Below, one piece after another: positions 1 to 9,249 of a DNA stretch of 64,000 bases (positions within the stretch are counted from its first letter, which is position 1; each line of letters starts with the position of its first letter). The notes under the pieces were generated by a model that did no database searches, was not told the DNA's origin, and was given only the letters and a program-made list of their open reading frames with translations. Source of the stretch: Planctomycetota bacterium (lineage in GTDB: Bacteria; Planctomycetota; Uabimicrobiia; Uabimicrobiales; Uabimicrobiaceae); assembly GCA_029260735.1 (NCBI GenBank), contig JAJDCR010000057.1, forward strand, positions 1 through 64,000. The letters run 5' to 3'. The translations under genes and the position numbers were made by a program.

Positions 1-181
1 CTCTTGCCTTGGTGGTTTTTTTTTTTTATTAATATTTCTGTTCAAATTAACATCCCCTGCTGGGATGTTGCCTCGCCCTCCAGGGGATATAGTACTTAGA
101 ACGTTTTTCAATAATCTTTTTCGAAAACGTTTTCAAATAAACTTTGCCCTCCCTTGTATGGTACTAAGAATTCAGATGCTC
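1..181. other. Intergenic region downstream of the TolC-like gene
   Basis: No gene is visible. It contains a T-tract near position 16-28, a perfect 8-bp stem with a 5-base loop (49-56 pairing with 62-69), and a looser AT-rich inverted repeat (about 100-109 with 123-131). Either hairpin could be part of a transcription end for the minus-strand gene that stops at 182, but neither has a clean T-run in that direction, so this is only suggestive. Confidence 0.3.
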
Positions 182-1642
182 CTATTCAATCCCTAACTTA
201 ACTTGATTTCGATGGGCAATTTTATCTAAGGCGCCTTCGGCTTTTTCTAAGTTTGCCTTGGCTTGGAGATAGGCTATTAGAGTATTGACTTCATTGATCC
301 GGGTGACGGTTAAGTTCTGCTCTGTTGTTTGCAATTCAAAAAGGTCAATGAGACCACTTCGGTATTTTTCCAAGTCATTTTCGAGTTGTTTTTCCGCAAA
401 CTCTCGTGTTTGCTGGGCTAAAGTTACTCGAGGCATAGCTATCTTGAGATCTCTGATTGCTTCCTGTACTTCAAAGACAACGACATTGACCACTTGATTA
501 TGTTGAGCTTTGGTTTGTCTTTTGACTAAAATAGCTCTTTTATGGTTGGCTTCGGCCGATCTATTTCCTAAGGGATAATTAAAACTAAGGCTAAAAGTCC
601 AGGTGGGAAACTCCCCTTGAGAAGCAAGTTGAAAGGCGTCTGAGTTTCTTCCGTCTGTTGCCAATAAAGCTAAGGAAGCAGCCAAGTCCAAGTTGGGAAG
701 AAGTTGGTTTTTCTGAAACTCAACATCAATATAGGCATTCTTAATAACCAACTTACTTTGTTGGATTTCGTCTCGTGATTTGAGGGCGTACTCTAGGCTT
801 TTTTGAAAATCGATCGAAGTTGTATTAAAAACAGCTTTATCAACAGCTCGCAAGCGAATATTCCGGTAGAAATTAACATCAGAAGGATTAATAAGTTGCT
901 TAAGTTGGTTTTCTGCCAATTCTAAGTTACTCTGCCCTACTAAAAGATCGTCTTTTTTCTGAGTTAAATCTCGTTCTGCGTTGTATACGTCTGATTCGGC
1001 TAAAGCCCCAAAACGAATTCGGGCTTGAGTAATTTCGTAGAAACTCTGAGAGAGTTCTAAGGAAAGCTCTAAGTAACGATAGGTCTCTTGAGTGTTGATT
1101 AAATTGAGATAAGCTAGCTCGACCAAATTGAGTGTATTTAGAGCGGTTAGGCGAAACTGATGGTAAGCAATGTCCACATTATTTTCTGCCACCCGAATGC
1201 CTGCTGTATTCGTAGAAACTCCAAAGTTTTTTAAAAGTGATTGGGTAACTTGAAGATCTAAAGTATTTTGGTATAGAGATTTCACCACATCCGTCTTTTG
1301 ATAGTCTATCGTGTAGAAAAATCCAACGCTACCCCCAAGAGAATTCGCTTTTTGAATCCCTACTTGGTATTGACCTGTCTGCTTTTTATTTGCATTGTTA
1401 ATTTCAACTTGCTGTTTAGTATGAGTATAGGCCACTGTCGAACTCAAAGTGGGGTCAAAGACACTTTCTGCAATAGTAACATCCTCTTGGTTTATTCTAG
1501 GATCATATCCTACAATGAGCAAATCATCGTTGTATTCCAAGGCCATCAGAATACACTCGCGCAAAGTAATGTCTTTGATCGGGTTTTCTGCCTTGATCAA
1601 AGGTAAGCTAATAATGAGTAGGCATAGAGTAAAAAAGCGCAT
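182..1642 (-). CDS. TolC-family outer-membrane efflux protein
   Basis: About 486 residues. It starts with a signal peptide (MRFFTLCLLIISLPLIKAE) and continues with the two repeated alpha-helical/beta-strand halves typical of outer-membrane efflux proteins, including the TLRECILMALEYN segment at the mature N-terminus and long heptad-rich helices. Such proteins form trimeric outer-membrane ducts for type I secretion or RND/ABC efflux. I chose the ATG at 1642 because AAGGAG lies 6 bases upstream and it places the signal peptide first; an in-frame upstream ATG at 1687 would add 15 residues before the signal and has a poorer site. It lies just downstream of pyruvate carboxylase on the same strand, with a perfect hairpin between them. 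No inner-membrane or adaptor partner is adjacent, so the cargo is unknown. Confidence 0.85.
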   Translation of the reverse strand: MRFFTLCLLIISLPLIKAENPIKDITLRECILMALEYNDDLLIVGYDPRINQEDVTIAESVFDPTLSSTVAYTHTKQQVEINNANKKQTGQYQVGIQKANSLGGSVGFFYTIDYQKTDVVKSLYQNTLDLQVTQSLLKNFGVSTNTAGIRVAENNVDIAYHQFRLTALNTLNLVELAYLNLINTQETYRYLELSLELSQSFYEITQARIRFGALAESDVYNAERDLTQKKDDLLVGQSNLELAENQLKQLINPSDVNFYRNIRLRAVDKAVFNTTSIDFQKSLEYALKSRDEIQQSKLVIKNAYIDVEFQKNQLLPNLDLAASLALLATDGRNSDAFQLASQGEFPTWTFSLSFNYPLGNRSAEANHKRAILVKRQTKAQHNQVVNVVVFEVQEAIRDLKIAMPRVTLAQQTREFAEKQLENDLEKYRSGLIDLFELQTTEQNLTVTRINEVNTLIAYLQAKANLEKAEGALDKIAHRNQVKLGIE

Positions 1643-1656
1643 AAATTTCTCCTTAG

Positions 1657-1680
1657 AGGGATCTTCTTTAGAAGATCCCT
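1657..1680. promoter_or_regulatory. Perfect 11-bp inverted repeat before the TolC-like gene
   Basis: AGGGATCTTCT and AGAAGATCCCT are separated by only 2 bases. The hairpin lies between the stop of pyc (1705) and the ribosome-binding site of the downstream minus-strand gene. It could be an intercistronic stability element, an operator or a weak terminator. Next to it (1682-1708) is a short tandem repeat of the octamer ATCAATCT, which runs into the last codons of pyc. Confidence 0.45.
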
Positions 1681-1704
1681 CAATCAATCTATCAATCTAT
1701 CAAT

Positions 1705-4700
1705 CTATTCTAGTTCACAAATCAAATCTCCGGCTTTGACTTGATCTCCTTCGCCAAAAAGAATTCTCTTTACAGTACCGTCTTGTGCAGCAGTAACAAC
1801 ATAAAGCATTTTCATCGCCTCGGTTGCCACTAGTTTTTGTCCTTGGGTCACCTCCTGCCCTTTTTCAACATGAAGTTCAACGACTTTACCAGACATCGGA
1901 GCTCCAATATGCTTAGAGTTGTCTGGATCAGCCTTTTCACTTTGTTTCACCTCCACACCAGAAGATCTATCAAGAACAGATGTTGAACGACGACTTCCAT
2001 TTAACTCGAAGAAAATTTCTCTTGTCCCATCCTCTTTTAAGTCGCCAATGGCTAAGAGCTTGATGACAAGAGCTTTTCCTTCTTCGATAATGACAAATCG
2101 TTGCTCACCTATTTTGAGGCCATAAAAGAAGAGATCCGACTCGAGAACCGAGAGACGTCCATATTGTTCATAAAGTCGGCAGTATTCAGTATAGACTTGA
2201 GGGTAGAGAGAATAAGAAACTAAGCCTTCTTCACTAAAGCTACGGGTAAATTTTTTCTCTAGAGTTTTTCTTGCTTCTACATAATCAAAGTCTGGTAAGA
2301 GCTCGCCTGGACGACAGGTAATAGGCTCTTCGCCCTTTAAAGCAGCTTTTTGAATCTCGGGAGGAAAACCACCCGGAACTTGACCCATCATACCTTTCAT
2401 TAAAGTAATAAAGGAATCAGGAAAAGCAAGTTCTTTGCTTTTTCGAACAATATCTTCTGGTTTCAAATTGTTTTGAACCATAAAGAGGGCCATATCACCA
2501 ACAGCTTTGGAAGAGGGAGTTACTTTGATGATTTCTCCGAGCATGTCATTGACCATACGATACCCGTGTTTTACTTCTTCCCAACGATCTCCTAATCCAA
2601 CAGCAATGGCCTGAGGTCGATAGTTAGAATATTGCCCACCCGGGATTTCGTGATAATAAACATCGCCTGTTCCTGCTTTTAGTCCGCACTCAAAAGGAGC
2701 ATAAACTTGCCGAGTGAGTTCCCAGTAGTCTGCTAAGCGTTGGATAGCAAAAAGATCAAAGTCGGTTTTACGTTCACTTGAGCTAAGAGCAGCAACTAAA
2801 GCGTTAAGAGAAGGTTGCGAGGTTACCCCTGACATCGAACTCAAACAAGCATCAACAATATCTACTCCTACTTTACTCGCTTCGAGAAGAGTCGCTACTC
2901 CATTTCCACTAGTATCGTGAGTATGAAGATGAACTGGTATTTGTAAAACATTCTTGAGTTCCGTTACTAAAATACGAGCCGCATCGGGCTTGAGAAGTCC
3001 TGCCATATCTTTGATGGCCAAAATATGGGCTCCTGCTTTCTCAAGTTCTTTGGCAATATTAACATAGTAAGGAAGAGTGAATTTTGTTCTTTTGCTGTCT
3101 GTCAGGTCTCCGGAGTAACAGACCGAAGCTTCGGCAATTTTCCCCGTAGAAACAACACGCTCAATACAAGGTTTCATCGCCTCAACCCAGTTGAGGGAGT
3201 CAAAAATACGAAAAACATCGATACCATTTTTAGCAGATAAGTCAATGAATCGATTGACAACATTGTCGGGATAATTAGTGTAGCCGACAGCATTACCCGA
3301 TCGCAAAAGCATTTGTAGTAAGGTCCCAGGCATTAATTCTCGTAAATTGCTTAGGCGCTCCCAGGGCGATTCGTGTAAAAAACGATAGGCCACATCAAAA
3401 GTAGCTCCTCCCCACATTTCGCAGGAAAAAAGAGGCTGGGCTAAATGGGCTGTGGCATGAGCAATGCGCGATAAGTCAAAGCTTCTAACTCGAGTTGCCA
3501 CTAAAGATTGGTGAGCATCTCGAAAGGTTGTATCGGTGAATAAAAGGGTTTTTTGATCGCATAGCCACTGAGAAAGTCCAGAAGCTCCTTTTTCTTGGAA
3601 AATCTTATAAGCAGGGGAAGAAGGAGGAGTTGTCGTGGGAACATCTGGAATGAGAGGTTTTTCCATAATCATCGGCTTGAGACGCTGGTCGATGTTGGGA
3701 AAATGATTAATGGTAACATCTGCTAAGTAATTTAAAATTTTGGTCGCTCGATCACGTCGAGTTTTAAACTCGCATAGCTCAGGATGAGTGTCCACAAAAG
3801 TAGTATCGCATTTATGGCTTAAGAAAGTGGGATGCTGCAAAAGATTTTCTAAGAAAGGAATATTTGTTTTTACTCCTCGAATACGAAATTCCCGAATCGC
3901 TCGAAGGGCTTTTGTTGCAGCTAAATCAAAATCCAATCCCCAAGCACAGACTTTAATCAATAAAGAGTCGTAGTGAGGAGATATAACTGCTCCATCAAAA
4001 CCGGAGCCTGCATCTAGACGAATTCCAAAACCTTCCCCCGCTCGAAAGGTTGATATTTTACCCGTATCGGGAGAAAAATTATTACGTGGATCTTCTGTTG
4101 TAACACGCAGCTCAATACAGTACCCACTTTTCTTAATTTTATCTTGAGAAGCAATTCGGATTTTATCAGAATCAAGTCGATATCCTTCGGCCACTCGGAT
4201 TTGGCATTGGACCAAATCTCTTCCTGTAATTACTTCCGTCACAGTATGTTCTACTTGGATTCGTGGATTGACTTCGATGAAATAATGTTTTCCTGTTTGA
4301 TCCACTAAAAACTCTACGGTGCCAGCGTTGGAATAATTCACTTCTCGGCAAATACTGAGAGCATCCCGGTAGAGGTTTTCCCGTAGTTCTTTACTTAAAT
4401 GGGAAGAAGGGGCAATCTCAACTATTTTTTGATGCCGGCGTTGAATCGAACAATCTCTCTCGAAGAGATGAACTAAATTCCCATGTTCGTCTCCCAGAAT
4501 TTGTACTTCAATATGCTTAGGCTTTTCCAAGTATCGCTCTAAAAATATTTTGGGATTCCCAAAGGAAGCCTGCGCTTCTGCTCGGCAACGATTCATCGCC
4601 TGAGTTAACTCCTCGTTATTACGAGTGATGGACATCCCTCGTCCACCTCCTCCCATGGCCGCTTTAACCATAATAGGAAAACCATATTCTTTGGAAAAAA

Positions 4701-5175
4701 GAAGAGCTTCTTGGTTGGAAGCTATAGCATTTTTTGTTCCTGGAATAGTGGGGACATTTGCTTTAGAGGCAATATGGCGCGCTGCCACTTTGTCTCCCAT
4801 TGCCTCTAAAACAGAGACAGAAGGGCCAATAAATTTGATTCCCACTTCTTGACAAGCCCTTGCAAAATCTGCGTTTTCGGCTAAAAATCCATAGCCAGGA
4901 TGGATAGCATCCACGTCTCTTTGTAAAGCTAAATCAATAATCTCTTCATATCCGAGATAGGCATCAATCGGAGTTCTTCCTGATCCGACCAGGTATGCTT
5001 CATCTGCTTTGTAGCGGTGAATATGAAGACGATCTTCTTCCGAGTAAATAGCGACTGTGCGGATTCCGAGCTCGGTACAAGCACGAAAAACTCGAATAGC
5101 AATCTCTCCGCGATTTGCAACCATAACCTTACGAAAAGGTCTTAGAGAAACATTGTCTGGAGTACTTTGGCTCAT
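1705..5175 (-). CDS. pyc: Pyruvate carboxylase, single-chain
   Basis: Length 1,156 residues, normal for the single-polypeptide enzyme. It makes oxaloacetate from pyruvate, bicarbonate and ATP, an anaplerotic and gluconeogenic reaction in the cytoplasm. Domains in order: biotin carboxylase at about 15-470 (VMVANRGEIAIRVFRA start; glycine-rich KAAMGGGGRGM ATP loop; EVNPRIQVEHTVTE), pyruvate carboxyltransferase from about 550 (FTDTTFRDAHQSLVATRVR, HLHTHDTSG metal-binding), and a C-terminal biotinyl domain with the biotin acceptor Lys1122 in the EAMKM motif. The ATG at 5175 follows AAAGGAG. All key motifs appear intact. It stands alone apart from the TolC-like gene that follows on the same strand. 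Confidence 0.97.
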   Translation of the reverse strand: MSQSTPDNVSLRPFRKVMVANRGEIAIRVFRACTELGIRTVAIYSEEDRLHIHRYKADEAYLVGSGRTPIDAYLGYEEIIDLALQRDVDAIHPGYGFLAENADFARACQEVGIKFIGPSVSVLEAMGDKVAARHIASKANVPTIPGTKNAIASNQEALLFSKEYGFPIMVKAAMGGGGRGMSITRNNEELTQAMNRCRAEAQASFGNPKIFLERYLEKPKHIEVQILGDEHGNLVHLFERDCSIQRRHQKIVEIAPSSHLSKELRENLYRDALSICREVNYSNAGTVEFLVDQTGKHYFIEVNPRIQVEHTVTEVITGRDLVQCQIRVAEGYRLDSDKIRIASQDKIKKSGYCIELRVTTEDPRNNFSPDTGKISTFRAGEGFGIRLDAGSGFDGAVISPHYDSLLIKVCAWGLDFDLAATKALRAIREFRIRGVKTNIPFLENLLQHPTFLSHKCDTTFVDTHPELCEFKTRRDRATKILNYLADVTINHFPNIDQRLKPMIMEKPLIPDVPTTTPPSSPAYKIFQEKGASGLSQWLCDQKTLLFTDTTFRDAHQSLVATRVRSFDLSRIAHATAHLAQPLFSCEMWGGATFDVAYRFLHESPWERLSNLRELMPGTLLQMLLRSGNAVGYTNYPDNVVNRFIDLSAKNGIDVFRIFDSLNWVEAMKPCIERVVSTGKIAEASVCYSGDLTDSKRTKFTLPYYVNIAKELEKAGAHILAIKDMAGLLKPDAARILVTELKNVLQIPVHLHTHDTSGNGVATLLEASKVGVDIVDACLSSMSGVTSQPSLNALVAALSSSERKTDFDLFAIQRLADYWELTRQVYAPFECGLKAGTGDVYYHEIPGGQYSNYRPQAIAVGLGDRWEEVKHGYRMVNDMLGEIIKVTPSSKAVGDMALFMVQNNLKPEDIVRKSKELAFPDSFITLMKGMMGQVPGGFPPEIQKAALKGEEPITCRPGELLPDFDYVEARKTLEKKFTRSFSEEGLVSYSLYPQVYTEYCRLYEQYGRLSVLESDLFFYGLKIGEQRFVIIEEGKALVIKLLAIGDLKEDGTREIFFELNGSRRSTSVLDRSSGVEVKQSEKADPDNSKHIGAPMSGKVVELHVEKGQEVTQGQKLVATEAMKMLYVVTAAQDGTVKRILFGEGDQVKAGDLICELE

Positions 5176-5294
5176 AAAAACTCCTTTTGGGTAGAAAAAA
5201 ACAAATCTTTTTGTCTGAATTGTCTACATAATAGGAAAAAATTATTTTTTAGTATAACGAAAATTATCTAAATAAAATAGAAAAAAGACAGCCA

Positions 5295-6254
5295 TTAGAT
5301 ACAATTGGTGTCCTTATTTAATAGATCATCAATAACTGATATATTTGGCACTAAGTCATCGTTATACAATTGGTCAAAACCAAAGTGACTCAAAATTTCA
5401 AAACCTCGGTCAATTTGCTCTGTTGTAAGCTCATTTTTCCACGAGCCAAGATGTTCGTTCTTGGAAAAATCGCGCCATTCGGTTGTCACCCGAGAAGGTG
5501 ACCTTAGTACTAATGGAGGGATATCTATTGTTTCTACTATTTCCTCGCGAACATAATTAAATATTTGGGCAACTTCGTAATTTGGATCAGAGAATATGTT
5601 TTCATAAAAGACCACATGTATTTGTTTGGATCCAAACTGTAAAAGAGGTATATAATTGATTATCGACCAAATGAGGATTTGATTCTGAATATAATCGCCA
5701 CGGTTACTAACGTCTTTGATTAATTTCTCAAAGGGATGCAGATAATCTTCATGTAAGTCAAGTTGTTCCAAAAAATCTAAGGGATTGGTCATCCAACTCC
5801 ATGTTTTCTTTTTAAATTTTGATAATGCTACCGCAAAGGGATTGCGAATAAGAAAAACAATTTTTATGTGAGGAAAATTCTGGAAAGCCCAATAAGAACA
5901 AAGATTAGCAAAAACATCTTTGATTAAAACCCCGTCATAGAAAAAACTATCGTTTTCTCGATCTACTCGATCATGTAAAAATTTACCGCTAAATACCTGG
6001 GATGCTATTTTTAGATTTTTTACACTGGGATCACCAGGACGAATATATTCGTGAGGGACGAAATTTTTCATTTCTTCGACAAGGTAAGGGTGAAATGGTT
6101 CAAACATTTCTCTATACATTTTTCTATGGTTAATGAGATTCGTAACCCATGTTGTACCACTTCTTCCATCTCCAATTAGCCAAATTACTTTCTGGTAATT
6201 ACCAATAAGATAGTTGAACTTTAAAAAAGAGCGCTTGACAGAACGTGCCAACAT
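5295..6254 (-). CDS. Sulfotransferase-family protein
   Basis: 319 residues. The N-terminal segment VIWLIGDGRSGTTWVTNLI fits the PAPS 5'-phosphosulfate-binding loop of sulfotransferases (G-x-GRSGTTW), and KIVFLIRNPFAVALSKFKK fits the 3'-phosphate-binding strand and helix. The family transfers sulfate from PAPS to hydroxyls or amines of carbohydrates, lipids or proteins; the acceptor here cannot be read from sequence. There is no signal peptide or membrane segment, so it should be cytoplasmic. AAAGGA precedes the ATG at 6254. It sits between pyc and a decayed polyketide-synthase remnant and has no obvious operon partner. Low GC and an isolated position would suit an accessory glycan- or lipid-modifying gene. 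Confidence 0.8.
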   Translation of the reverse strand: MLARSVKRSFLKFNYLIGNYQKVIWLIGDGRSGTTWVTNLINHRKMYREMFEPFHPYLVEEMKNFVPHEYIRPGDPSVKNLKIASQVFSGKFLHDRVDRENDSFFYDGVLIKDVFANLCSYWAFQNFPHIKIVFLIRNPFAVALSKFKKKTWSWMTNPLDFLEQLDLHEDYLHPFEKLIKDVSNRGDYIQNQILIWSIINYIPLLQFGSKQIHVVFYENIFSDPNYEVAQIFNYVREEIVETIDIPPLVLRSPSRVTTEWRDFSKNEHLGSWKNELTTEQIDRGFEILSHFGFDQLYNDDLVPNISVIDDLLNKDTNCI

Positions 6255-6420
6255 ATAATCAATCCTTTAATTCTGAGCTTGTACATTTTGTTCAGTTGCA
6301 AAAAAATATAGCTAAAATTTAAAAATTTGGATATTGTATGTATTTTGCAAATAAAATATCCGTTTACCTTTTTAAGGTAAAGATAATTCTAGTTTTTTGT
6401 AATTTCCTTAAGAAAACAAA

Positions 6421-6660
6421 ATGAGTAAAATTGTTCTTAGAGGAAGATTGGGAAACTGTTTATTTCAATATGCTTCTGGAAGCGGCTTCAGTATGAAAAT
6501 GCTATCCAATCGAATTTCTTACACCTTTGATTTAAAGGGGCCTAGTATTTCGATTGACACAGCATACTCTTCTTCTTTGGTTGCTACCCGCTATTCTTGC
6601 AAAAGTCTTTGCAAAGAGAAAAAATTAACTCAAGCAGTGATTGTCAATTGGAAAGGATAA
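6421..6660 (+). pseudogene. Beta-ketoacyl synthase remnant with inactivated active site
   Basis: A 79-codon open frame. Residues about 28-70 match the ketosynthase active-site region of type I PKS/PUFA synthases ([25 protein letters not shown]), but the nucleophilic cysteine of the DTACSSS motif is tyrosine. The first 20 residues ([16 protein letters not shown]) instead resemble the GGLGNQMFQYA start of GT11-type glycosyltransferases. The frame is therefore best read as a chimeric scrap left by rearrangement, not an enzyme. It ends 7 bases before the next gene, whose ribosome-binding site lies in its last codons, which may explain why the frame persists. It could still be a translated leader peptide. 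Confidence 0.65.
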
Positions 6661-6667
6661 ATGAACA

Positions 6668-8245
6668 ATGGAAAATTATGATACCATTGTGATTGGTTCA
6701 GGAATCGGAGGATTAACCACTGCTCTATCTTTATCGAAATCAGGCCAAAAAGTTCTCGTTTTAGAAAAACACTATCTCCCCGGAGGATGGTCTCACTCTT
6801 TTAGTTTAAACGGATTTCAATTTAGTCCAGGAATTCACTATATCGGTAATTTACATCCCGGAGGCTACATCCGCCGTATTTTAGAAGGGCTAGGGCTTGC
6901 AAATGACCTAATTTTTTTAGAATTGAACCCCAATGGCTATGACCATATTTGCATTGGTGATAAAAAATTTGATATTCCCAAAGGCTTGAATCGTTATATC
7001 CAAAAACTAAAAGAACGTTTTCCTAGTTTTTCTCCAGAAATAGATCTATACTTTACTTCTATTAATACCCCGAAAAAGTCTCCTAGTGAACTACAAAATT
7101 TGCTGAAGAATGGATTAACCTTAAACGCACTTCTCGACTATTGTCAAATCAAAGACCCTTTCTTAAGAGCGATCCTGACCATTCAATCTGGTGACCACGG
7201 AGTTTCTCCTAGCCTTGTTCCTGCTGCTTTGCATGCGGAGGTTGTTAAACACTATTTTAACGGAGGATACTACCCTAAAGGGGGAGGCAAATCTCTAGCA
7301 AAAGCATTTATCAAAGCCTTGCAAAAGCACGATGGAAAAATCAAAGTACGTTCTCAGGTAGAAAGAATACTTGTGAATTGGCAAGACAAACCGTTCGTTC
7401 AAGGAGTTTGCTTAACCAATGGCCAAGTGATACAGGCCAAACAAGTAGTTTCTAACGCCGATCCGCACATCACATTTACAGAGCTAATGGATTCTAAACT
7501 CTTGAGTGAAAAGCTCCAAAAAAAACTCCAAAAAACTGAGTATACAACATCGGTTTTAAGTCTGTTTATAGCCACTGATATGGATCTTAAAAATGCAGGT
7601 TTTGATTCAGGAAACTACTGGTTTTGTTTAGACTCACAAATCGAGAAAATCTACGAATTAGCTGAGCATCCCAATCCTTTAGAGTGGAAAAAATTTCCTT
7701 GGATTTTCTTAACTATTACAACCCTGAAAGACCCCACTAAAAGAAAAGATCGTTTGCATACTCTAGAAAGTTTTCTTTTTGTCTCCTATCATTTTTTTGA
7801 GCAGTGGAAAAATAGTATAAGTGGCCAACGCTCCAAGGAATATGAAGAAGTCAAAGAGAAATTAACAATAAAGATGCTCAAGTGTATAGAAAATATCATT
7901 CCTGGAATATCCAAGCGCCTAATCTTCCACTCTCTAGGAACTCCTCTAACAAACACTCATTATGTTCATTCAACCCAAGGCAACATCTATGGCATAAAAG
8001 AGAATAAAACGCTTGGATCTTACTTTTACCCCACTCTGACTGAAATTAAAGGCTTATATCTTTGCGGAGCGAGCACAGATTCTCATGGAATTGCTGGAGC
8101 AATGAGTTCGGGCTTAGCCGCAGCTAGTAAGATACTAGGTTGTAGTCTAAATGATATTCTAGCAGAAACAAAGCAAAATCTTTCAGTCTATCCGTGTGAT
8201 GATTTATCCCAGTGGCCTGAATCTATTCGACCTCAACGAAAGTAA
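6668..8245 (+). CDS. FAD-dependent desaturase/saturase, CrtI and retinol-saturase family
   Basis: 525 residues. The N-terminus carries a dinucleotide-binding motif, YDTIVIGSGIGGLTTALSLS, followed by LEKHYLPGGWSHSF, the signature of the phytoene desaturase, carotenoid isomerase and all-trans-retinol 13,14-reductase group. The C-terminal FAD-contacting segment is present (GLYLCGASTDSHGIAGAMSSG). Members desaturate, isomerise or saturate polyene chains; which reaction occurs here is not determinable. AAGGA at the end of the preceding frame serves as ribosome-binding site; another ATG at 6661 is out of frame. No other carotenoid gene is nearby. The neighbouring ketosynthase scrap suggests a former polyene or polyketide cluster, but this is inference. 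It converges with the SDR gene that ends 7 bases away. Confidence 0.85.
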   Translation: MENYDTIVIGSGIGGLTTALSLSKSGQKVLVLEKHYLPGGWSHSFSLNGFQFSPGIHYIGNLHPGGYIRRILEGLGLANDLIFLELNPNGYDHICIGDKKFDIPKGLNRYIQKLKERFPSFSPEIDLYFTSINTPKKSPSELQNLLKNGLTLNALLDYCQIKDPFLRAILTIQSGDHGVSPSLVPAALHAEVVKHYFNGGYYPKGGGKSLAKAFIKALQKHDGKIKVRSQVERILVNWQDKPFVQGVCLTNGQVIQAKQVVSNADPHITFTELMDSKLLSEKLQKKLQKTEYTTSVLSLFIATDMDLKNAGFDSGNYWFCLDSQIEKIYELAEHPNPLEWKKFPWIFLTITTLKDPTKRKDRLHTLESFLFVSYHFFEQWKNSISGQRSKEYEEVKEKLTIKMLKCIENIIPGISKRLIFHSLGTPLTNTHYVHSTQGNIYGIKENKTLGSYFYPTLTEIKGLYLCGASTDSHGIAGAMSSGLAAASKILGCSLNDILAETKQNLSVYPCDDLSQWPESIRPQRK

Positions 8246-8251
8246 TAGTAC

Positions 8252-9058
8252 TCATTCCGGACGAGGAAACATCCTATCTAAGATGTAGTTAACTACGCTC
8301 ATCGGTAAAATTTTTGACAACAACACCAACAGGGAAATATCAAAATTAATTAAAATGAGAAAACGATTGCCACGACATTTCTCAAGTATTTTCTGAGCCG
8401 CTTGTTCTGCCGACATAAGAGGAGGGCGTTTTGTTTCAGTGTCTTTTGTCTTCATCCAAGCAGGCATACTAGCAAACTCATGTTCAAACTGAGGGGTTTC
8501 AATATCGGCGGGGCAAGCTACATAAACAGAAATTTTTTTATGAAGCAACTCCCTTCTTAAAACGGCTCCAAAATTGATTATACCCGCCTTGGCCGCACAA
8601 TAGCTCGGATAGCCTGCCATTCCCATTAAACCCAAAGCGGAAGAAACCAAGAGCACCTTAGATCCTTCTTTTAAGTATGGAAGAAAATACTTCGTTGATA
8701 AAATGGTCCCGTAGAGATCAATATCAATATCTTGTTTTAAATCAGCCTCATCTATATCATCTAGTGCACCAACATGAACAACTCCTGCGTTGATAATGAG
8801 AAAATCTAGTTGCGAAGAATTCTTCTTAAACTCTTCTACGGCAGAATTCAAGTCGTTGGGTTCAGAAATATCTGCGGCAATTCCATCGATATTCTCATGG
8901 ATGTTTTTTAGTTCGGAGACAGCTTTCTCTAATCTTTCTCTATTGCGACCTAAAATAGTTACAAAATAATTCTCCCTAGCTAGCTTTTTGGCCATAGCCA
9001 AACCAAGCCCAGAGGTTCCACCGGTGATTAGAGCGTGAGATTGGGAATTTTTTGGCAT
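8252..9058 (-). CDS. Short-chain dehydrogenase/reductase, KDSR-like
   Basis: 268 residues, a classical SDR. It has the cofactor-binding ALITGGTSGLGLAMA, with LGRNRE downstream suggesting NADP preference, the NAG motif (IINAGVV), the catalytic SS segment (VSSALGLMG) and the YCAAK catalytic Tyr/Lys pair. The later AYPPDIDTP-type segment reads CPADIETPQFEHE, and the C-terminal hydrophobic stretch (FDISLLVLLSKILPMSVV) recalls 3-ketodihydrosphingosine reductases of the endoplasmic reticulum and their bacterial relatives. A sphingolipid or other membrane-lipid ketoreductase role is therefore plausible but unproven; no serine palmitoyltransferase gene is in the window. It converges with the upstream oxidoreductase gene, and the 190-bp region beyond its start is shared with the divergent SGNH gene. 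Confidence 0.85.
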   Translation of the reverse strand: MPKNSQSHALITGGTSGLGLAMAKKLARENYFVTILGRNRERLEKAVSELKNIHENIDGIAADISEPNDLNSAVEEFKKNSSQLDFLIINAGVVHVGALDDIDEADLKQDIDIDLYGTILSTKYFLPYLKEGSKVLLVSSALGLMGMAGYPSYCAAKAGIINFGAVLRRELLHKKISVYVACPADIETPQFEHEFASMPAWMKTKDTETKRPPLMSAEQAAQKILEKCRGNRFLILINFDISLLVLLSKILPMSVVNYILDRMFPRPE

Positions 9059-9249
9059 GATATCCTTTCTTCGGTTATTTTTTATGCAATTTTCTTTTCA
9101 ATGTCATAAAAAATGAGTAACTTCAAACTAAAAGGCAAAAAATTTTTCCTTCACAATTCAAAAAGCATCTTGAATAGTGTAAAATAAAAGTTCTCTATTT
9201 TGAACGTTTTTTTCTCTCAAGAATAACAAACTATAAGGCAAAATTTTCG

